Shown: positions 48,873 through 61,502, counted from the first letter of the stretch. The stretch is 64,000 nt of DNA from Nilaparvata lugens (GCF_014356525.2 NC_052505.1:47723770-47787769); one strand, 5' to 3'. Numbers and translations are program-made. The notes: generated from the sequence alone by a model not told the origin.

Positions 48873-49039
48873 CTAACTATCCCTGAAAGAGCTGCGAGGT
48901 CAACAATTTTTTTTTCAATTTTTTCCCCTCATACCTTTTCTTGAGCATTCGTTGCCTGGACTAATTTGAAAATTTTCAATTCACCATGAAACTGCAACTT
49001 GTTTTTCATGAGAATGCACAATAATGTTTCTAAAATTGT

Positions 49040-51280
49040 CGTCGTCTTCCTACAAGGATTAGGCAAATTACCTGTTCCGACTTCAAACTCACCATCACAT
49101 CCATCTTTTACGGGGTCTGCCCAAACTTCTCCTTCCAACCGGGTTATACAACATGACTGCCCTGGAAATCCTGTCGCTCTCCATCCTTTCAACATGCTCT
49201 TTCCAGTTTTGCTGATTTTCTTCGATATTCTGCCATATGGAGATTATGTTGAGCTCGCTTCTTATATCAACATTATGAAGCCTATCTTCCCTTGTGCACC
49301 CTTTTACTGCTCTTAAAAACCTCATTTCGGCAGCCTGTAACCTACTCCATTCTTTCTTCCTAGGTATCCAAGATTCAGAGCCATATAAGAGCGTTGGAAT
49401 AGCCATAACCTTATAGAATTTGAGTTTTGTCTCTCTCCTGGCTCTGTTTCTCAAAGTCCTATTTATTGTTCCACAAATGGATTGGAATCTATTCAATTTT
49501 ACACTTAAATCTTGGTCCATTTCATAGGTTATATCACAACCCAAATACTTGAAGTGTGATACTTGTTCCATGACTTTATTATCGAGGACTATTTTGGATC
49601 TCAATGGATATTTTCCCTGGAAAGCCATCACCTTCGTTTTGCTGAATGAGATCTTCATGCCATACTCAGCACTGAGGAGATTCAGATGGTATAATGCTCT
49701 CTGCAGATCATCCTCAGTTTCTTGCAAGATTACCTGGTCATCATCGAACCACAGTGAACTGAGAATCATTGTAGGAGATATCTGGATGCCTCCTTGTATC
49801 TTTTGCTTCCAACTTCTACACAGATCATCAGCATACACATTGAACAATGTTGGAGAGAGAGAGACCTTGTCTTAAGCCAACATTGGTGCAAATTTCCTGT
49901 GTCAATGAACCTGAAAAATCCAAGATTATTGTCGTTCCATGATACAAGCTCTTGATAACCTCAACTAGGTGGATTGGGAAACCTCTTCTTATTAATTTTT
50001 CAAATAATAACTGTCGATCTACTTTGTCAAACGCTTTTTCGTAGTCTACAAATGCAAGGTGTGTCTCTACATAATATTCTACTCGTTTTGCAATTATCTG
50101 CTTCAATGAAAAAACATCATCAATACAAGACCTTCCTTTTCTAAAGCCGGCCTGTTCTTCTAATAAAAGCACATCCGAGATTTTTCTGAGCCTCTTGTTC
50201 AAGTTTTTATAGCTTATACACATTGCTCAATAAACTTATCCCTCTATAATTATTTGGATTATTCCTGCTGTTTTTTTTAAAAAGTGATATAACTATTGCT
50301 TTTTTCCAATCTTCAGGAATATACCTTGATGTCCAGCACATGTTTATCAAGTGAAGTAGGCGAAATTTTAAAAGTGTGCCTCCATATTTCAGTAGTTCTG
50401 AGTTTATGTGATCCAATCCTGTTGTCTTTCTATTCTTGGTTTGTCTAAGGGCTTCTTCTAATTCCTCAATACCAATCAGATCAATACCAACTATCTTTCT
50501 TTGCAACTGTTGTGCTTTTTCCATAAATGGTACATCACTTTTGTACCACAAATCCTTATAGTGCTGAATCCATTCTTCTTTGCCTATGTTTTCTATTTCA
50601 GCCATTTCCTTCACATCACTATTGAGGTGTTCTATTAGTTTATAGGCAACTTCCTGCCTCCCATGTAAATCATCCTCAATTCCTGAAATGAATCTGTCCC
50701 ATGAGTCTTCATGACTGTGCTTTCCTGACAATAGTTTTTGCTATATTGCGCTTTATTCTATAATTTTGTTTTGCCTGATCTGTTGGAGATTGTAGTAATT
50801 GTTTGTAAGCCTTCTTCTTATTCCTTATTGCTCCAGAAATCTCTTCGTTCCAAATTTTTAAACCTTTTTTCTTTTTTTTAATTTTTGCGTGCCAAGCGTT
50901 TCGTAGGCTACATCTTTTAGCGTATCTCTTACAATGTTCCATTCACCGATGGATGCAGTTGGCCGCATAGAGAGCTTCTGTGTTAGTCTGGTCTGATATA
51001 AATTCCTGACACTCTCGGTTTTTAAGAGGTAGACCTTATAGGCTTCGTTTTCTTCTTTTTGTGTGAGTTTCTTTATTTTCCTCCACTTGGTCCACATCTG
51101 TATTTTCGAAGCTACTAAATAGTGGTCACTTGAGATGTCACTTCCCCTGTATACTCTAGTATCTTGAACTTGACTTGACATTTTCTTATTAACTATAACA
51201 TAGTCAATCAACGATCTGTAGCCTCTTGCTGCCCAAGTGTATTTTGTTATAAAATTTATAGCACATTTTCTCTATGAAAG
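49040..51280 (-). mobile_element. 5'-truncated endonuclease-RT LINE, minus strand
   Basis: The element starts within the last part of the endonuclease (about 51280) and ends at about 49040, where a GRPRKRW terminus is followed by CCTAATCCTTGTAGGAAGAC and a short GAC repeat. It is about 2.2 kb long. It may sit in or beside a foldback-type repeat whose right part continues at 48880-49030 (TTGAGCATTCGTTGCCTGGA, also at 8020). Confidence 0.88.
49095..51275 (-). pseudogene. LINE endonuclease/RT polyprotein, at least four frameshifts
   Basis: In order on the minus strand: the end of the AP-endonuclease (YTWAARGYRSLIDYVIVNKK then SSDHYLVASK, 51240-51100), a linker, and an RT start (NRKTTGLDHINSELLKYGG, 50731-50207). 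Then come QAGFRKGRSCIDDVFSLKQI and VDYEKAFDKVDR (50223-49828), and the palm and thumb with HFKYLGCDI and the C-terminal LYGSESW and GRPRKRW (49847-49095). Five overlapping frames change phase four times. The catalytic motif reads FDDD where FADD is expected, a likely point mutation, so the copy would be dead even without frameshifts. It is RTE-like by order and C-terminus but a different family from the 27597 element. Confidence 0.9.
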
Positions 51281-54279
51281 CCCCATCTAATCATGATTGA
51301 TGGTAAGAAATGCATGTAATTAGACATTTCAGAGGGAGGTAATATTATTGCAAATGAGAATATTCTGGGTGTGCATCTCTCTGATGAGATAGACTTTGTT
51401 CATGGTTATAAATTTTGTCGTTACAGGAAACCTAATAATATAAGAATAACTGTGGTAGATGGAGGATATCACTTTGAGTAGATATGCTATTAAATTAATG
51501 CACATAAATACAGAACACGAACTAGTAAAACAAGCATGAAATCCTTAATTGAAATTTCGCTAATTACCTCCAATTAAATTTGAGTTTGGAGGGCAGGCAG
51601 GCACACCCTCATACCTTAGGGGTGGCAGATAAGTCGAGTTAATGGTGGGCGGGGGGGGGGGTTTGCAACTAAGTTGAGAAGGGCTCTTGTGGTACAGCCG
51701 GCTGAATTGGATGTGAATCGCTTTCAATCACTGTGACGCCACCCTCCCCATTACCCCCTTAACCATACATCCCCCCCCACTATCACCTAGAAGGCCGAAA
51801 TCACTTTCTGCAAGATGCGCAGCGCGTGTGGTTGCGTGTGAGTGTCAGTTGCTGCTCCAATGTGTTTACAAGTTCACTTGCGCCACACACAACTTGTCTG
51901 AATCATCCCCTAATGGAAAACAACAACTTGTGTACAGTCAGACTCAAGTGACAGACAAATCTCCGTGAATTTTTTTCCAAGTAGGCCTAACTTACATCAG
52001 CATTAATGATTATTCCAGAGAAATAATTCTAATTGTTGATTATCCAGGTCAATAATCATTTTTCGTTTTGCAAAGTTCTACTAGTTCCTCATTTATAATT
52101 TTAACTATGATATTGTAAGAGTACTGTACTCTGTCAGTTCGTTTGAATGTCAATGAGTCTCTTGATTCTCATACTGGTTCAACCATTAGCAGAGCCTTAT
52201 TCATTGGGGAACATTAGCTCAATTCAAGCTTCAACTCTGCAACATTGTGGAACTAGTACTGTTCAACTAGATGATGGGTGAAAGGGGGTGTCCAGCGAAT
52301 CTGCCTTTACTCAGTTATAATATACCTTGTAACTCTGTGTCAATTGCCACTTGAGACACGACTGACATAAGCATTAGTACTGGTACTTTTATTTGAACTT
52401 TAATGAAAGAATGTAATTTATCCGATGAAAAGTTTTGATCATCAGGAAGTAGTATAGGTACTTGCTTCGGAGTCAAGTAGTGTGGAAGAGAAAATAGTTG
52501 TTTTCGCTACCTATAGAAAGGTGGATGGAATTCACTCAATGGGAATGAGAATAGTTTGTTCAATAGTTTGAGTCATTTCAACGCTTGAATCAATGTTGTC
52601 ATTTCAATGTTGGACTAATTTAACTGAGATTAACTTTATAGACTATCAGTAAATAGGAACTCCATCTTGTTCAATTGGCATAAAAAAGTAGAGTTGATAG
52701 CGGAAGCATACAGATGACAGAGTAACTGGAAACTTTCATTTCTGATGTCGTTCCAATTAGTTGAGAAAAGGCCTTCTCTTTTTTTAATAATGTTACATTA
52801 CATATAACAGCTTCAACTCCTTAGTAATCTAATCGAATTCACTGAGCTTATAATGCTTTACGGCTCTAATCAAGACCTATCTACATCGGGAAGATCTTGT
52901 GAATAAATCAGCCATCAAACTTGTGTATGATGCTTGAGGGTTTTTGAGGGGATGCCCAATACAAATAATTGGAATAAAATGTTTTGCTCGAGTTTGTGAA
53001 TAGGGAATATTGATGAAGTTCGCACTATAAAGAGCCATGATTGAATATAAAATTGTATTCAGTCGAAATTTTCAAAAGACATATCGAATATCATCATGAA
53101 GTCTAAAAATACTGAGTATCTTCGATACAAAATAATGTCTATTGACTATTTTCTATTGCTGTCCGACTACAAGAGTTCTCAATTCTCTATAGACTTCAAT
53201 TTTCAATCAACTGAGATTGTTTGCAACTTTATAATAAGTAATACCGTGATCGTTCAATTAATCATTCAAAATCAATCACTCTAGCAAGGATGCAAACTTT
53301 TGATTCATAATGCAGATCTAACAGTAATCAAATTAAGTTTTGTTGGGATGGAGTTGGAAGTGAGAGTCGGAAAGGTTCGCAAATGATAGATGGCGCGATA
53401 AATAATATTGCCCGCCACCTCGGTCGCTCTGCCAAATAAATCGGCCACGTTTGAATGTTGAATGCTTTTCGAGAAGTGCATGGAAACAGTAAGCCGATCC
53501 ACCCCTAGCCATACTCTCCTACCCTCCTACCCTTCGCCGCCATTCGCTAACTGATATCAAGTTACACCCACATTAATTGAGTTTGATGCTGAGCAAGCTT
53601 CTCAATTTCCTTAAGCCGTTCATTACTACTTGATAAGTCTTGGCATGTTGGAATTAATTTATACAGAGGATGGAAGTGATTCACCAACCTCTCGATAGAT
53701 TATTTTAATCACTTTCTTGGCAGGCCGTTACCAAGATTAAGCTACCCGAGTCACCACTACTTGTATAAGTTTGTTCACCTGCTGGGAGAATCTCCAAAAG
53801 GTATTTGATTAAATTATTTAAAAATATGGAAGTTTGTCAGATGAGTTTAGAAGCACAAGATATCATTTCAAAAATATATTATATTATGCTGATTTCAGTA
53901 GAATGATATGATAATGGTAATTGCTGAATAGTTTATTATTGTTCATGAGGTACTTTTAGACTAAAAGAAGTAGTGTCGTTTTTGGTTAAGCATATTTTCA
54001 TATTCTTCATGTAGGCTAATAAATTGATATATATTGCAAAAAGGAACAGTTCACGAAACATTAGCCACGTATGGCGATAAATTGAATAGGATTTTCGGAT
54101 AGGCCCACAATAAACATAAATAAAAGTACTAAATATTTTATTTCTGCGATTTATGTGGTGGAAATTGATCAAAACGAAATATGTAATACATCTTCCACTG
54201 AACCACTTCACTCTTATTCTATAGCGATGCCTCTCTTCTTTTTGCCCATCATGAAATATAATTTCTTGTAGTGAATTTG
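51281..54279. other. Non-coding DNA, short G and C runs
   Basis: A run of 11-13 G occurs at 51648-51661 and C-rich runs at 51745-51780 on either side of a GC-richer 51590-51860 patch. The remaining region to 54279 shows nothing recognisable. Confidence 0.4.
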
Positions 54280-54282
54280 ATG

Positions 54283-54682
54283 TAATAATTGACAGAGCAA
54301 AGTTAGGTCTAAGATTCAAGTCGACGGTTTGGCATTTCTCTTAATGTTTAAATGTTGCGCATTTACGACTAAACGCAGTGATAGATTTTCATGAAATTTG
54401 ACAGGTATGTTCCTTTTTTAATTGCGCATCGACGTATATACAAGGTTTTTGGAAATTTTGCATTTCAAGGATAATATAAAACGAAAAAGGAGCCTCCTTC
54501 ATACGCCAATATTACAGTGAAAATCATACTATAGAATTATTCATCATAAATCAGCTGTCAAGTGATTACACAAATGTGTGGAGAAGCCAGTCTATTGCTG
54601 TATAAGGTCTATAGTTTCAATCAGGTACTTGTGGATGAGAATACTGCGTGAGGCCTACTGTTCACAGAACTACTAGTATTTC
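54283..54682 (+). mobile_element. CTAG-T-ended dispersed repeat D, copy 1
   Basis: Starts near TTGACAGAGCAAAGTTAGGT, contains GGTCTAAGATTCAAGTCGACG, ATTTACGACTAAACGC and ACGTATATACAAGGTTTTT, and ends GGCCTACTGTTCACAGAACTACTAG followed by T. Four copies lie in 54-61 kb; this one is shorter inside than the others. No reading frame is shared between copies. Confidence 0.85.
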
Positions 54683-55410
54683 CGTGGTTGATTATACTCG
54701 CCTCTCGAAGTAGAGGTCATTCAGCAATTATTGCAGATGTATATGTTTGTCATATATGATAGAAACGTTTATATCAATGTTTATCTATGTATTCAAGATT
54801 TACTATTTTTGCTACAAGCTAGCATGAACTAATCGTGTTTTCAAACTTTTTGGAGCCGACTCCTCAGCCTTAGCGAAGAGCTGCAACCCTCTTCCAACTT
54901 CAATCTACATGAGTGGGGAACACGTAGAAGGTGAGTGAGTGGTGACAAGTCCGAAATAGCACCTGCTTACATTTAACTCTTCATGACTTTGAAACTTTTC
55001 ACTCCTCAAACGAGCTTAGTTCGTGCCAAACTCGAAAATTACCTTTGGAGCTACTCCGTGACATCTGTGTTAATGCTAATATACAAGTAGCTCCACTGGG
55101 ATTTCATGGCAATGGTTATTTAGGAAGCATGAAATGACGTAGTAGCTGTTTCCAGCCAAGAGCAAGCTTTTTCGAAGGAATTTGAATTTTTGTGTCCCTT
55201 TACTAATTCTATAGCATTGTGTAAGATCTCTCTTTAAATTCAATAAAACTTATGATGATACTTTTTGGATATACCAGTATTGGTGCTATTATCCCTAGCT
55301 TGCAAATAAATTTGCAAAAAGCCGTCTGGCTCGCAAATATACTGGGGTTCTGACCACAGCTTTAGCTCAGTGATAGATGCATGAATATTTTCACAATAAT
55401 AAAGGGGATG

Positions 55411-55815
55411 TTTCACAGAGACAAGTTCTCACAGAGACAAGTAGTGTTGAACGATATTAGTGTCACAGAGACAAGTTTCACAGGAGCAAGTACTTCTATA
55501 AATGGGTCCGTATCACAGAGACAAGTTCTCACAGAGACAAGTAGTGTTTTTGAACGATATTAGTGTCACAGAGACAAGTTTCATAGGAACAAGTAGTTTT
55601 ATAAATGGCAGTCTCACAGGAACAAGTTCCCACAGAGACAAGTTGAGTCTCACAGAGACAAGGTGAGTCTCACAGAGACAAGGTGAGTCTCACAGAGACA
55701 AGGTCTGTTTCACTGGAACAAGTAGTGTCAGTGGAACAAGAAGAGGGGTAGAGTCCCATTCGAACAAGTGTAGTGTCACAGAGACAAGGTCAGTCTCACA
55801 GGAACAAGGTTGGTG
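55411..55815 (+). repeat. CACAGAGACAAG minisatellite with higher-order unit
   Basis: Repeated TCACAGAGACAAG and TCACAGGAACAAG words of 13-20 bp. Near the left end a higher-order unit of about 102 bp, from TTCTCACAGAGACAAGTAGT through GGTCCGTATCACAG, is duplicated. The right part contains three near-identical GTGAGTCTCACAGAGACAAG units. Small Ser/Thr/Gln-rich plus-strand frames are translations of the array. Confidence 0.93.
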
Positions 55816-55889
55816 TGGTGTGTTGCCTATACATGAAGATGAAGGCATTCCATTTGCTCTAATAAATTGGATGTCATCTGTTTTTTAAT

Positions 55890-56160
55890 ATATATATATA
55901 CATATATATTATGGTGACATGAATAGAATAGAATGACTGCCTTTATTTTTCTTAGAAAGCGTCTGTTTTTTAATACATATACATATATATTATGGTGACA
56001 TGAATAGAATAGAATGACTGCCTTTATTTTTCTTAGAAAGCGAAGTTAGGGCGCAGTCGACCCTCTCTTACACTCAACTCTCTATCAATTATTATAACAA
56101 TACGAAAAAATAAATACAAATAATATGATTAAAAACAAACAATAGTTAAGTTATCTACTT
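55890..56160 (-). mobile_element. Antisense LINE 3' end, tail region tandemly duplicated
   Basis: Read on the minus strand: GCGCCCTAACTTCGCTTTCT then AAGAAAAATAAAGGCAGTCA (AATAAA signal) then TTCTATTCTATTC and an (AT)n stretch, the 3' terminus of a CR1/Jockey-like LINE. The last roughly 80 bp appear twice in tandem (55886-55963 and 55966-56041). The same arrangement is present in the duplicate at 59315-59520. No RT coding part was seen. Confidence 0.7.
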
Positions 56161-56687
56161 ATTTAAAATAATAACAAATTTTAAATTATTGAAAAGAAAG
56201 AGGAAAAAATGACATTGAAAATAATACATAACAATGCTGAATGATAGTATTTTCTGATACTTCATCACTTTACTAAAAAATAAGACACTACAGAATACAA
56301 TACAGTAGGCCTACATAGCAACTGAAGTGTTTGCTATACATTTCATTTCCTACTTATTATCACTATGTAAATCTCGAAGTGGATAAGTAAATTACATTAT
56401 GATTTATTTAAATAGTAAAATAGAATCTTCCTTCAAACAACAAACAACGTCACAAACAACGCTCCTTCAATCCACGTGACATACATATATATAAATATAT
56501 AATTTACATATGTTAATAATGTGGTGACATCATTTGAAGCCAGCTTTAAACGTTTCTCCTGTGGAGAAAAAATGATGAACTCAGTAGACTGTTTAGTGGA
56601 TCCTAGACATTCAGATTCAAATCTATACATAACAATTGATTCCCCTTTTCATCCAGGATATTTGTGGTTTCTTGAAATTTCAATTTA

Positions 56688-57337
56688 TTGACCGAGCGAA
56701 ATGAGTTCTAAGATTCAAGTCGACGGCTTTGCATTTCTCTTTATGTTTATATGTTCCGCAATTACGGCGAAACGCAGCAATAGATTACCCTGAAATTTGA
56801 CAGGTATATTTCTTTTTAAATTGTGCCTCGACGTATATACAAGGTTTTTTGAAAATTTTGCATTTCAAGGTTAATACAATAGGTAAAGTCTCCTTCGAAC
56901 GCCAATATTACAGTAAAAATCAGAATAGAATCATCCATAATAATTCAGCTGTTGAGTGGATTTTTAATTGCATGCAATAACGCATGCAATTAATATATCA
57001 ATGTAACTTAGTAAAAAATCAGCTGTCGTGTTGACTATTCATTGCATGCAATGACGCATGCAATTAATAACGGAAAGAAAACATAGTATTTTCTCTCAAC
57101 CTTTATCTGCTTTCAACTCGGTCTGACCTGTTGCCAGTAAGTTGAAGGAGATTAGATTTTGATGTTAGCATATTATTTTTTGATACACTAACCCTAACAG
57201 CCATTAGGCGTTTTCACACCGACATCTTGCCGACACAACATACAAACAGGATTTACTCTTATGGACATTATGAGACGAGGTTGTGTTTTATAACTGCGCG
57301 AGGTCTACTGTTCATAGAACTACTAGTTCAGGATTAA
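56688..57337 (+). mobile_element. CTAG-T-ended dispersed repeat D, copy 2
   Basis: TTGACCGAGCGAAATGAG to GAGGTCTACTGTTCATAGAACTACTAG followed by T. Inside it carries two palindromic blocks (GCATGCAATGACGCATGCAA and relatives near 56970-57065) and an AAAAATCAGCTGT word repeated. Confidence 0.85.
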
Positions 57338-57448
57338 AATGTTGTTTTACCAAAATCATCAAATATTTAATGATTCGATACAATGATACATGTACAAATG
57401 TGAAGCTGACTTGCTCCGAGGTAGTATCAATTTAATCTTAAATAATTT

Positions 57449-57672
57449 AGATTTTTCTCCCCTCACAGGTTTTTACCTTGAGCATTATTGTTCTAAAAAA
57501 ATTGTGTATCATCTTGTTTTTCTATGTATGTAAATAATGTGTGTGTATGTTGAACAATAAAAAATTTGAATAATCAAGATTGATATCCAGTTCTTCAACT
57601 GAAAATAGATGCAGACGTGGATAACAAACAAATTAAACATACAATACTCCTCATATGCAGTTTCACAATTCT
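57449..57672 (+). repeat. Dispersed repeat E, copy 1
   Basis: AGATTTTTCTCCCCTCACAG through TTAAACATACA and CTCCTCATAT is repeated at 63137-63356 with a few indels. It starts exactly where the 1.95 kb duplication stops. Non-coding. Confidence 0.92.
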
Positions 57673-57817
57673 GTAGACAAAGTTAGAATAAATCAATAGA
57701 ACAGTTAATTTCAATAGTGCCATGTACTATGAAAAAAAAATCAAAATGGTACTGGCTCAGTAGAACAAGTAGAATAGAATAGTACTTTAAAAAGAACTCA
57801 GATATCCAAAGTTTCAT

Positions 57818-58494
57818 TGACCGAGCGAAGTGAGGTCTAAGATTTAAGTCGTCGGTTTTGCATTTCTCTTTATGTCCAAATATTTTTATGTTCCGCATTT
57901 ACGGCGAAACGCGGCATTAGATTTCAATGAAATTTAACAGGTATGTTACTCTTTAAATTGCGCGTCAACGTATATATATACAAGGTTTTTTGAAATTTTG
58001 CATTTCCAGGATAAAACAAAAGGAAAAAGAGTCTCTTTCAAACGCCAGTATTACCGTAAAAATCAGACTATAGAATTATTCATCATAAATCAGCTGTCGA
58101 GTGGACTATTAATTGCATGAAATGACGCATGCAATTAATATTCAAATGTTATTTGGTAAAAATCAGCTGTCGTGTGAACTATTGCAAGCGATGAGGCATT
58201 CAATATTGATAACTTAAAGTAGTTAGCTTGTTATTTTCTCTCGACTTTTCTCTGCTTTCAACTCGGTAAGTAGGTATTTCAACTCGGTATGATAGAAGTT
58301 TTTTACAACAAATTATTATCATTCTAATTATAATAATTATACTTAATATCAATAATTATTGATGATACATTTCAAACAGCCATTAGTGGCTTAGACATCG
58401 ATATTTCGCCGACACATCATAACAGCACATAATTCACCCTGATGGATGCTGTGGTTTTTAACTGCGCGAGGTCTACTGTTCACAGAACTACTAG
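57818..58494 (+). mobile_element. CTAG-T-ended dispersed repeat D, copy 3
   Basis: TTGACCGAGCGAAGTGAGGT to GCGCGAGGTCTACTGTTCACAGAACTACTAG followed by T. Same internal order as copies 2 and 4 but more diverged, with ACGTATATATATACAAGG and GCATGAAATGACGCATGC variants. It is not part of the 1.95 kb duplication. Confidence 0.85.
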
Positions 58495-58938
58495 TTATTT
58501 TTCCACTGAATAGTTCAACAAATTCTATTGAGAGACATCAAAGGAAAATGCAAGGTGCTGCATTGTGATAAAGTTACGTTCGGCAGACGCCAGTGTGTTT
58601 TTCGATGAAAATGGAAAAATATGCAACAGAAGCTCTGGCATCCAATTATATATATTTTACCTGATTTCATGAAGAGTATAATGAATGCAACTTCAGATCT
58701 CATCGAAAGTTTTAAAGATTGATTTCTCTAAAAGTGCTTTTTACTCAAAGGAATAGTATATTCAACATTACTTCATATGAATGGTATAATGTTTTCTTTC
58801 CCTGTGTGTTGTGTATTTGTTACTGTGGGCTGTGTATTTTTTGTTCGACCATTTAGATTTTTTGACAAGTTCCAGATCCCCCTGATTAAGGTGAGCAGTG
58901 AATGCTATTCAATCTATCTATCTATCTATGCATGTAAC

Positions 58939-59250
58939 GGGTCCGTATCACAGAGACAAGTTCTCACAGAGACAAGTAGTGTTTTTGAACGATATTAGTG
59001 TCACAGAGACAAGTTTCATAGGAACAAGTAGTTTTATAAATGGCAGTCTCACAGGAACAAGTTCCCACAGAGACAAGTTGAGTCTCACAGAGACAAGGTG
59101 AGTCTCACAGAGACAAGGTGAGTCTCACAGAGACAAGGTCTGTTTCACTGGAACAAGTAGTGTCAGTGGAACAAGAAGAGGGGTAGAGTCCCATTCGAAC
59201 AAGTGTAGTGTCACAGAGACAAGGTCAGTCTCACAGGAACAAGGTTGGTG
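58939..59250 (+). repeat. CACAGAGACAAG minisatellite, copy within the duplication
   Basis: Same order of units as 55504-55815, including AGTTTTATAAATGGCAGTCT and the three GTGAGTCTCACAGAGACAAG units, so it was copied with the segment and did not expand independently. Confidence 0.93.
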
Positions 59251-60138
59251 TGGTGTGTTGCCTACACATGAAGATGAAGGCATTCCATTTGCTCTAATGA
59301 ATTGGATGTCATCTGTTTTTGATATATATATATATATATATATTATACTGATACATATATACTATGGTGACATGAATAGAATAGAATGACTGCCTTTATT
59401 TTTCTTAGAAAGCGTCTGTTTTTTAATACATATACATATATATTATGGTGACATGAATAGAATAGAATGACTGTCTTTATTTTTCTTAGAAAGCGAAGTT
59501 AGGGCGCAGTCGACCCTCTCTTACACTCAACTCTCTATCAAGTATTATAACAATACGAAAAAAATAAATACAAATAATATAATTAAAAACAAACAATAGT
59601 TAAGTTATCTACTTATTTAAAATAATAACAAATTTTAAATTATTGAAAAGAAAGAGAAAAAAATGACATTGAAAATAATACATAACAATGCTGAATGATA
59701 GTATTTTCTGATACTTCATCACTTTAGTAAAAAATAAGATACTACAGAATACAATACAGTAGGCCTACATAGCAACTGAAGTGTTTGCTATACATTTCAT
59801 TTCCTACTTATTATCACTATGTAAATCTCGAAGTGGATAAGTAAATTACATTATGATTATTTAAATAGTAAAATAGAATCTTCCTTCAATCAACAAACAA
59901 CTTCACAAACAACGCTCCTTCAATCCACGTGACATACATATATAAATATATAATTTACATATGTTAATAATGTGGTGACATCATTTGAAGCCAGCTTTAA
60001 ACGTTTCTCCTATGGAGAAAAAATGATGAATTTAGTAGACTGTTTAGTGGATCCTAGACATTCAGATTCAATCTATACATAACAATTGATTCCCCTTTTC
60101 ATCCAGGATATTTGTGGTTTCTTAAAATTTCGATTTAT

Positions 60139-60766
60139 TGACCGAGCGAAATGAGTTCTAAGATTCAAGTCGACGGCTTTGCATTTCTCTTTATGTTATA
60201 TGTTCCGCAATTACGGCGAAACGCAGCAATAGATTACCATGAAATTTGACAGGTATATTTCTTTTTAAATTGTGCCTCGACGTATATACAAGGTTTTTTG
60301 AAAATTTTGCATTTTAAGGTTAATACAATAGGTAAAGTCTCCTTCGAACGCCAATATTACAGTAAAAATCAGAATAGAATCATCCATAATAATTCAGCTG
60401 TTGAGTGGATTTTGCATGCAATAACGCATGCAATTAATATATCAATGTAACTTAGTAAAAAATCAGCTGTCGTGTTGACTATTCATTGCATGCAATGACG
60501 CATGCAATTAATAACGGAAAGAAAACATAGTATTTTCTCTCGACCTTTATCTGCTTTCAACTCGGTCTGACCTGTTGCCAGTAAGTTGAAGGAGATTAGA
60601 TTTTGATGTTAGCATATTTTTGATACACTAACCCCACAGCCATTAGCCGTTTTCACACCGACATCTTGCCGACACAACATACAAACAGGATTTACTCTTA
60701 TGGACAGTATGAGACGAGGCTGTGTTTTATAACTGCGCGAGGTCTACTGTTCATAGAACTACTAGT
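60139..60766 (+). mobile_element. CTAG-T-ended dispersed repeat D, copy 4
   Basis: The copy of repeat D inside the second 1.95 kb segment. It ends GAACTACTAG followed by T. It lacks a short TTTTAATTG stretch present in copy 2 near 56960. Confidence 0.85.
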
Positions 60767-61317
60767 CCAGGATTAAAATGTTGTTTTACCAAAATCATCA
60801 AATATTTAATAATTCGATACAATGATACATGTACAAATGTGAAGCTGACTTGCACCGAGGTAGAATCAATTTAATCTTAAATAATTTGAAATATATTTCA
60901 AGTTGTTAGGCTTCATTAATTCATTGAACACCTATTTTATCATTATGTGTTATCAGAACCTATTAGAAATATGTAGATTGCCTTTAATGAATAAATTGAG
61001 TTCATGTAAATGTATTATTTCTACCAAACTCCAAAATAACTATTCCAATGTGACTTTTATTGTTCAGTCAATATAAAATAATTTTGATTCTGCAGTAACT
61101 TATACATAAGTGATATCAATGTAAGAAAGAACAGATTATATACTTCTAGATGAATGTAACAATATTGGAAAGATGTTATCCAACGGTATTTGAATACACC
61201 CCTGACTGTTACTGTATGGGAGTACCACCAGTAATTTATAAGTTTTCAATTCGTCAAAAGAGTGGTTATAGATAAAATAGTGTACTCAACGGTTATAATC
61301 TTCTCCTATCTATATTT

Positions 61318-61502
61318 TTTCTTCTTATTATTGTTCATCTTCTTCTCTTCTTCCTTATTCTTCTGTCTCCTTTTTCTATTATCTTCTTCTTCTTCTCGCT
61401 TGTTCTTCTTCTCCTCCTGTCATCTTCTTCTTCTTCTTCTTCTTCTCTTCTTCTTCTCTTCTTCTTCTTCTTCTTCTTCTTCTTCTTTTTCTTCTTCCTC
61501 TA
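61318..61502 (+). repeat. Imperfect (CTT)n microsatellite
   Basis: About 185 bp of CTTCTT with CTC, CTG and CGC interruptions. The 111-codon plus-strand frame across it is a Ser/Phe/Leu run from the repeat and not a gene. Confidence 0.97.

Larger units (their letters stand above)
55504..57448 (+). repeat. 1.95 kb duplicated segment, copy 1
   Basis: From GGGTCCGTATCACAGAGACA to TTAATCTTAAATAATTT this segment recurs at 58939-60887 with small indels and few substitutions. It contains the right part of the minisatellite, two tandem copies of an LINE 3' tail (55880-56045), its antisense 3' UTR, and repeat D copy 2. The breakpoints do not coincide with the ends of any of these parts. Confidence 0.93.
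58939..60887 (+). repeat. 1.95 kb duplicated segment, copy 2
   Basis: Near-identical to 55504-57448 in the same orientation, 3.4 kb apart. It begins after (ATCT)n TATCTATCTATG and ends before GAAATATATTTCAAG, both different from the flanks of copy 1. Confidence 0.93.

Noticed and set aside
53936..54319. 127-codon minus-strand frame
   Set aside because: It overlaps the left end of repeat D, and the corresponding frame is not kept in the other three copies.
55360..55385. Possible tRNA D-arm (TTAGCTCAGTGATAGATGC)
   Set aside because: No anticodon or T arm follows at the right distance; the minisatellite begins instead.
55381..59101. CACAGAGACAAG arrays as a CRISPR or coding repeat
   Set aside because: Unit length and spacing are irregular, there are no spacers of constant size, and the genome is eukaryotic. 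The frames give only low-complexity peptides.
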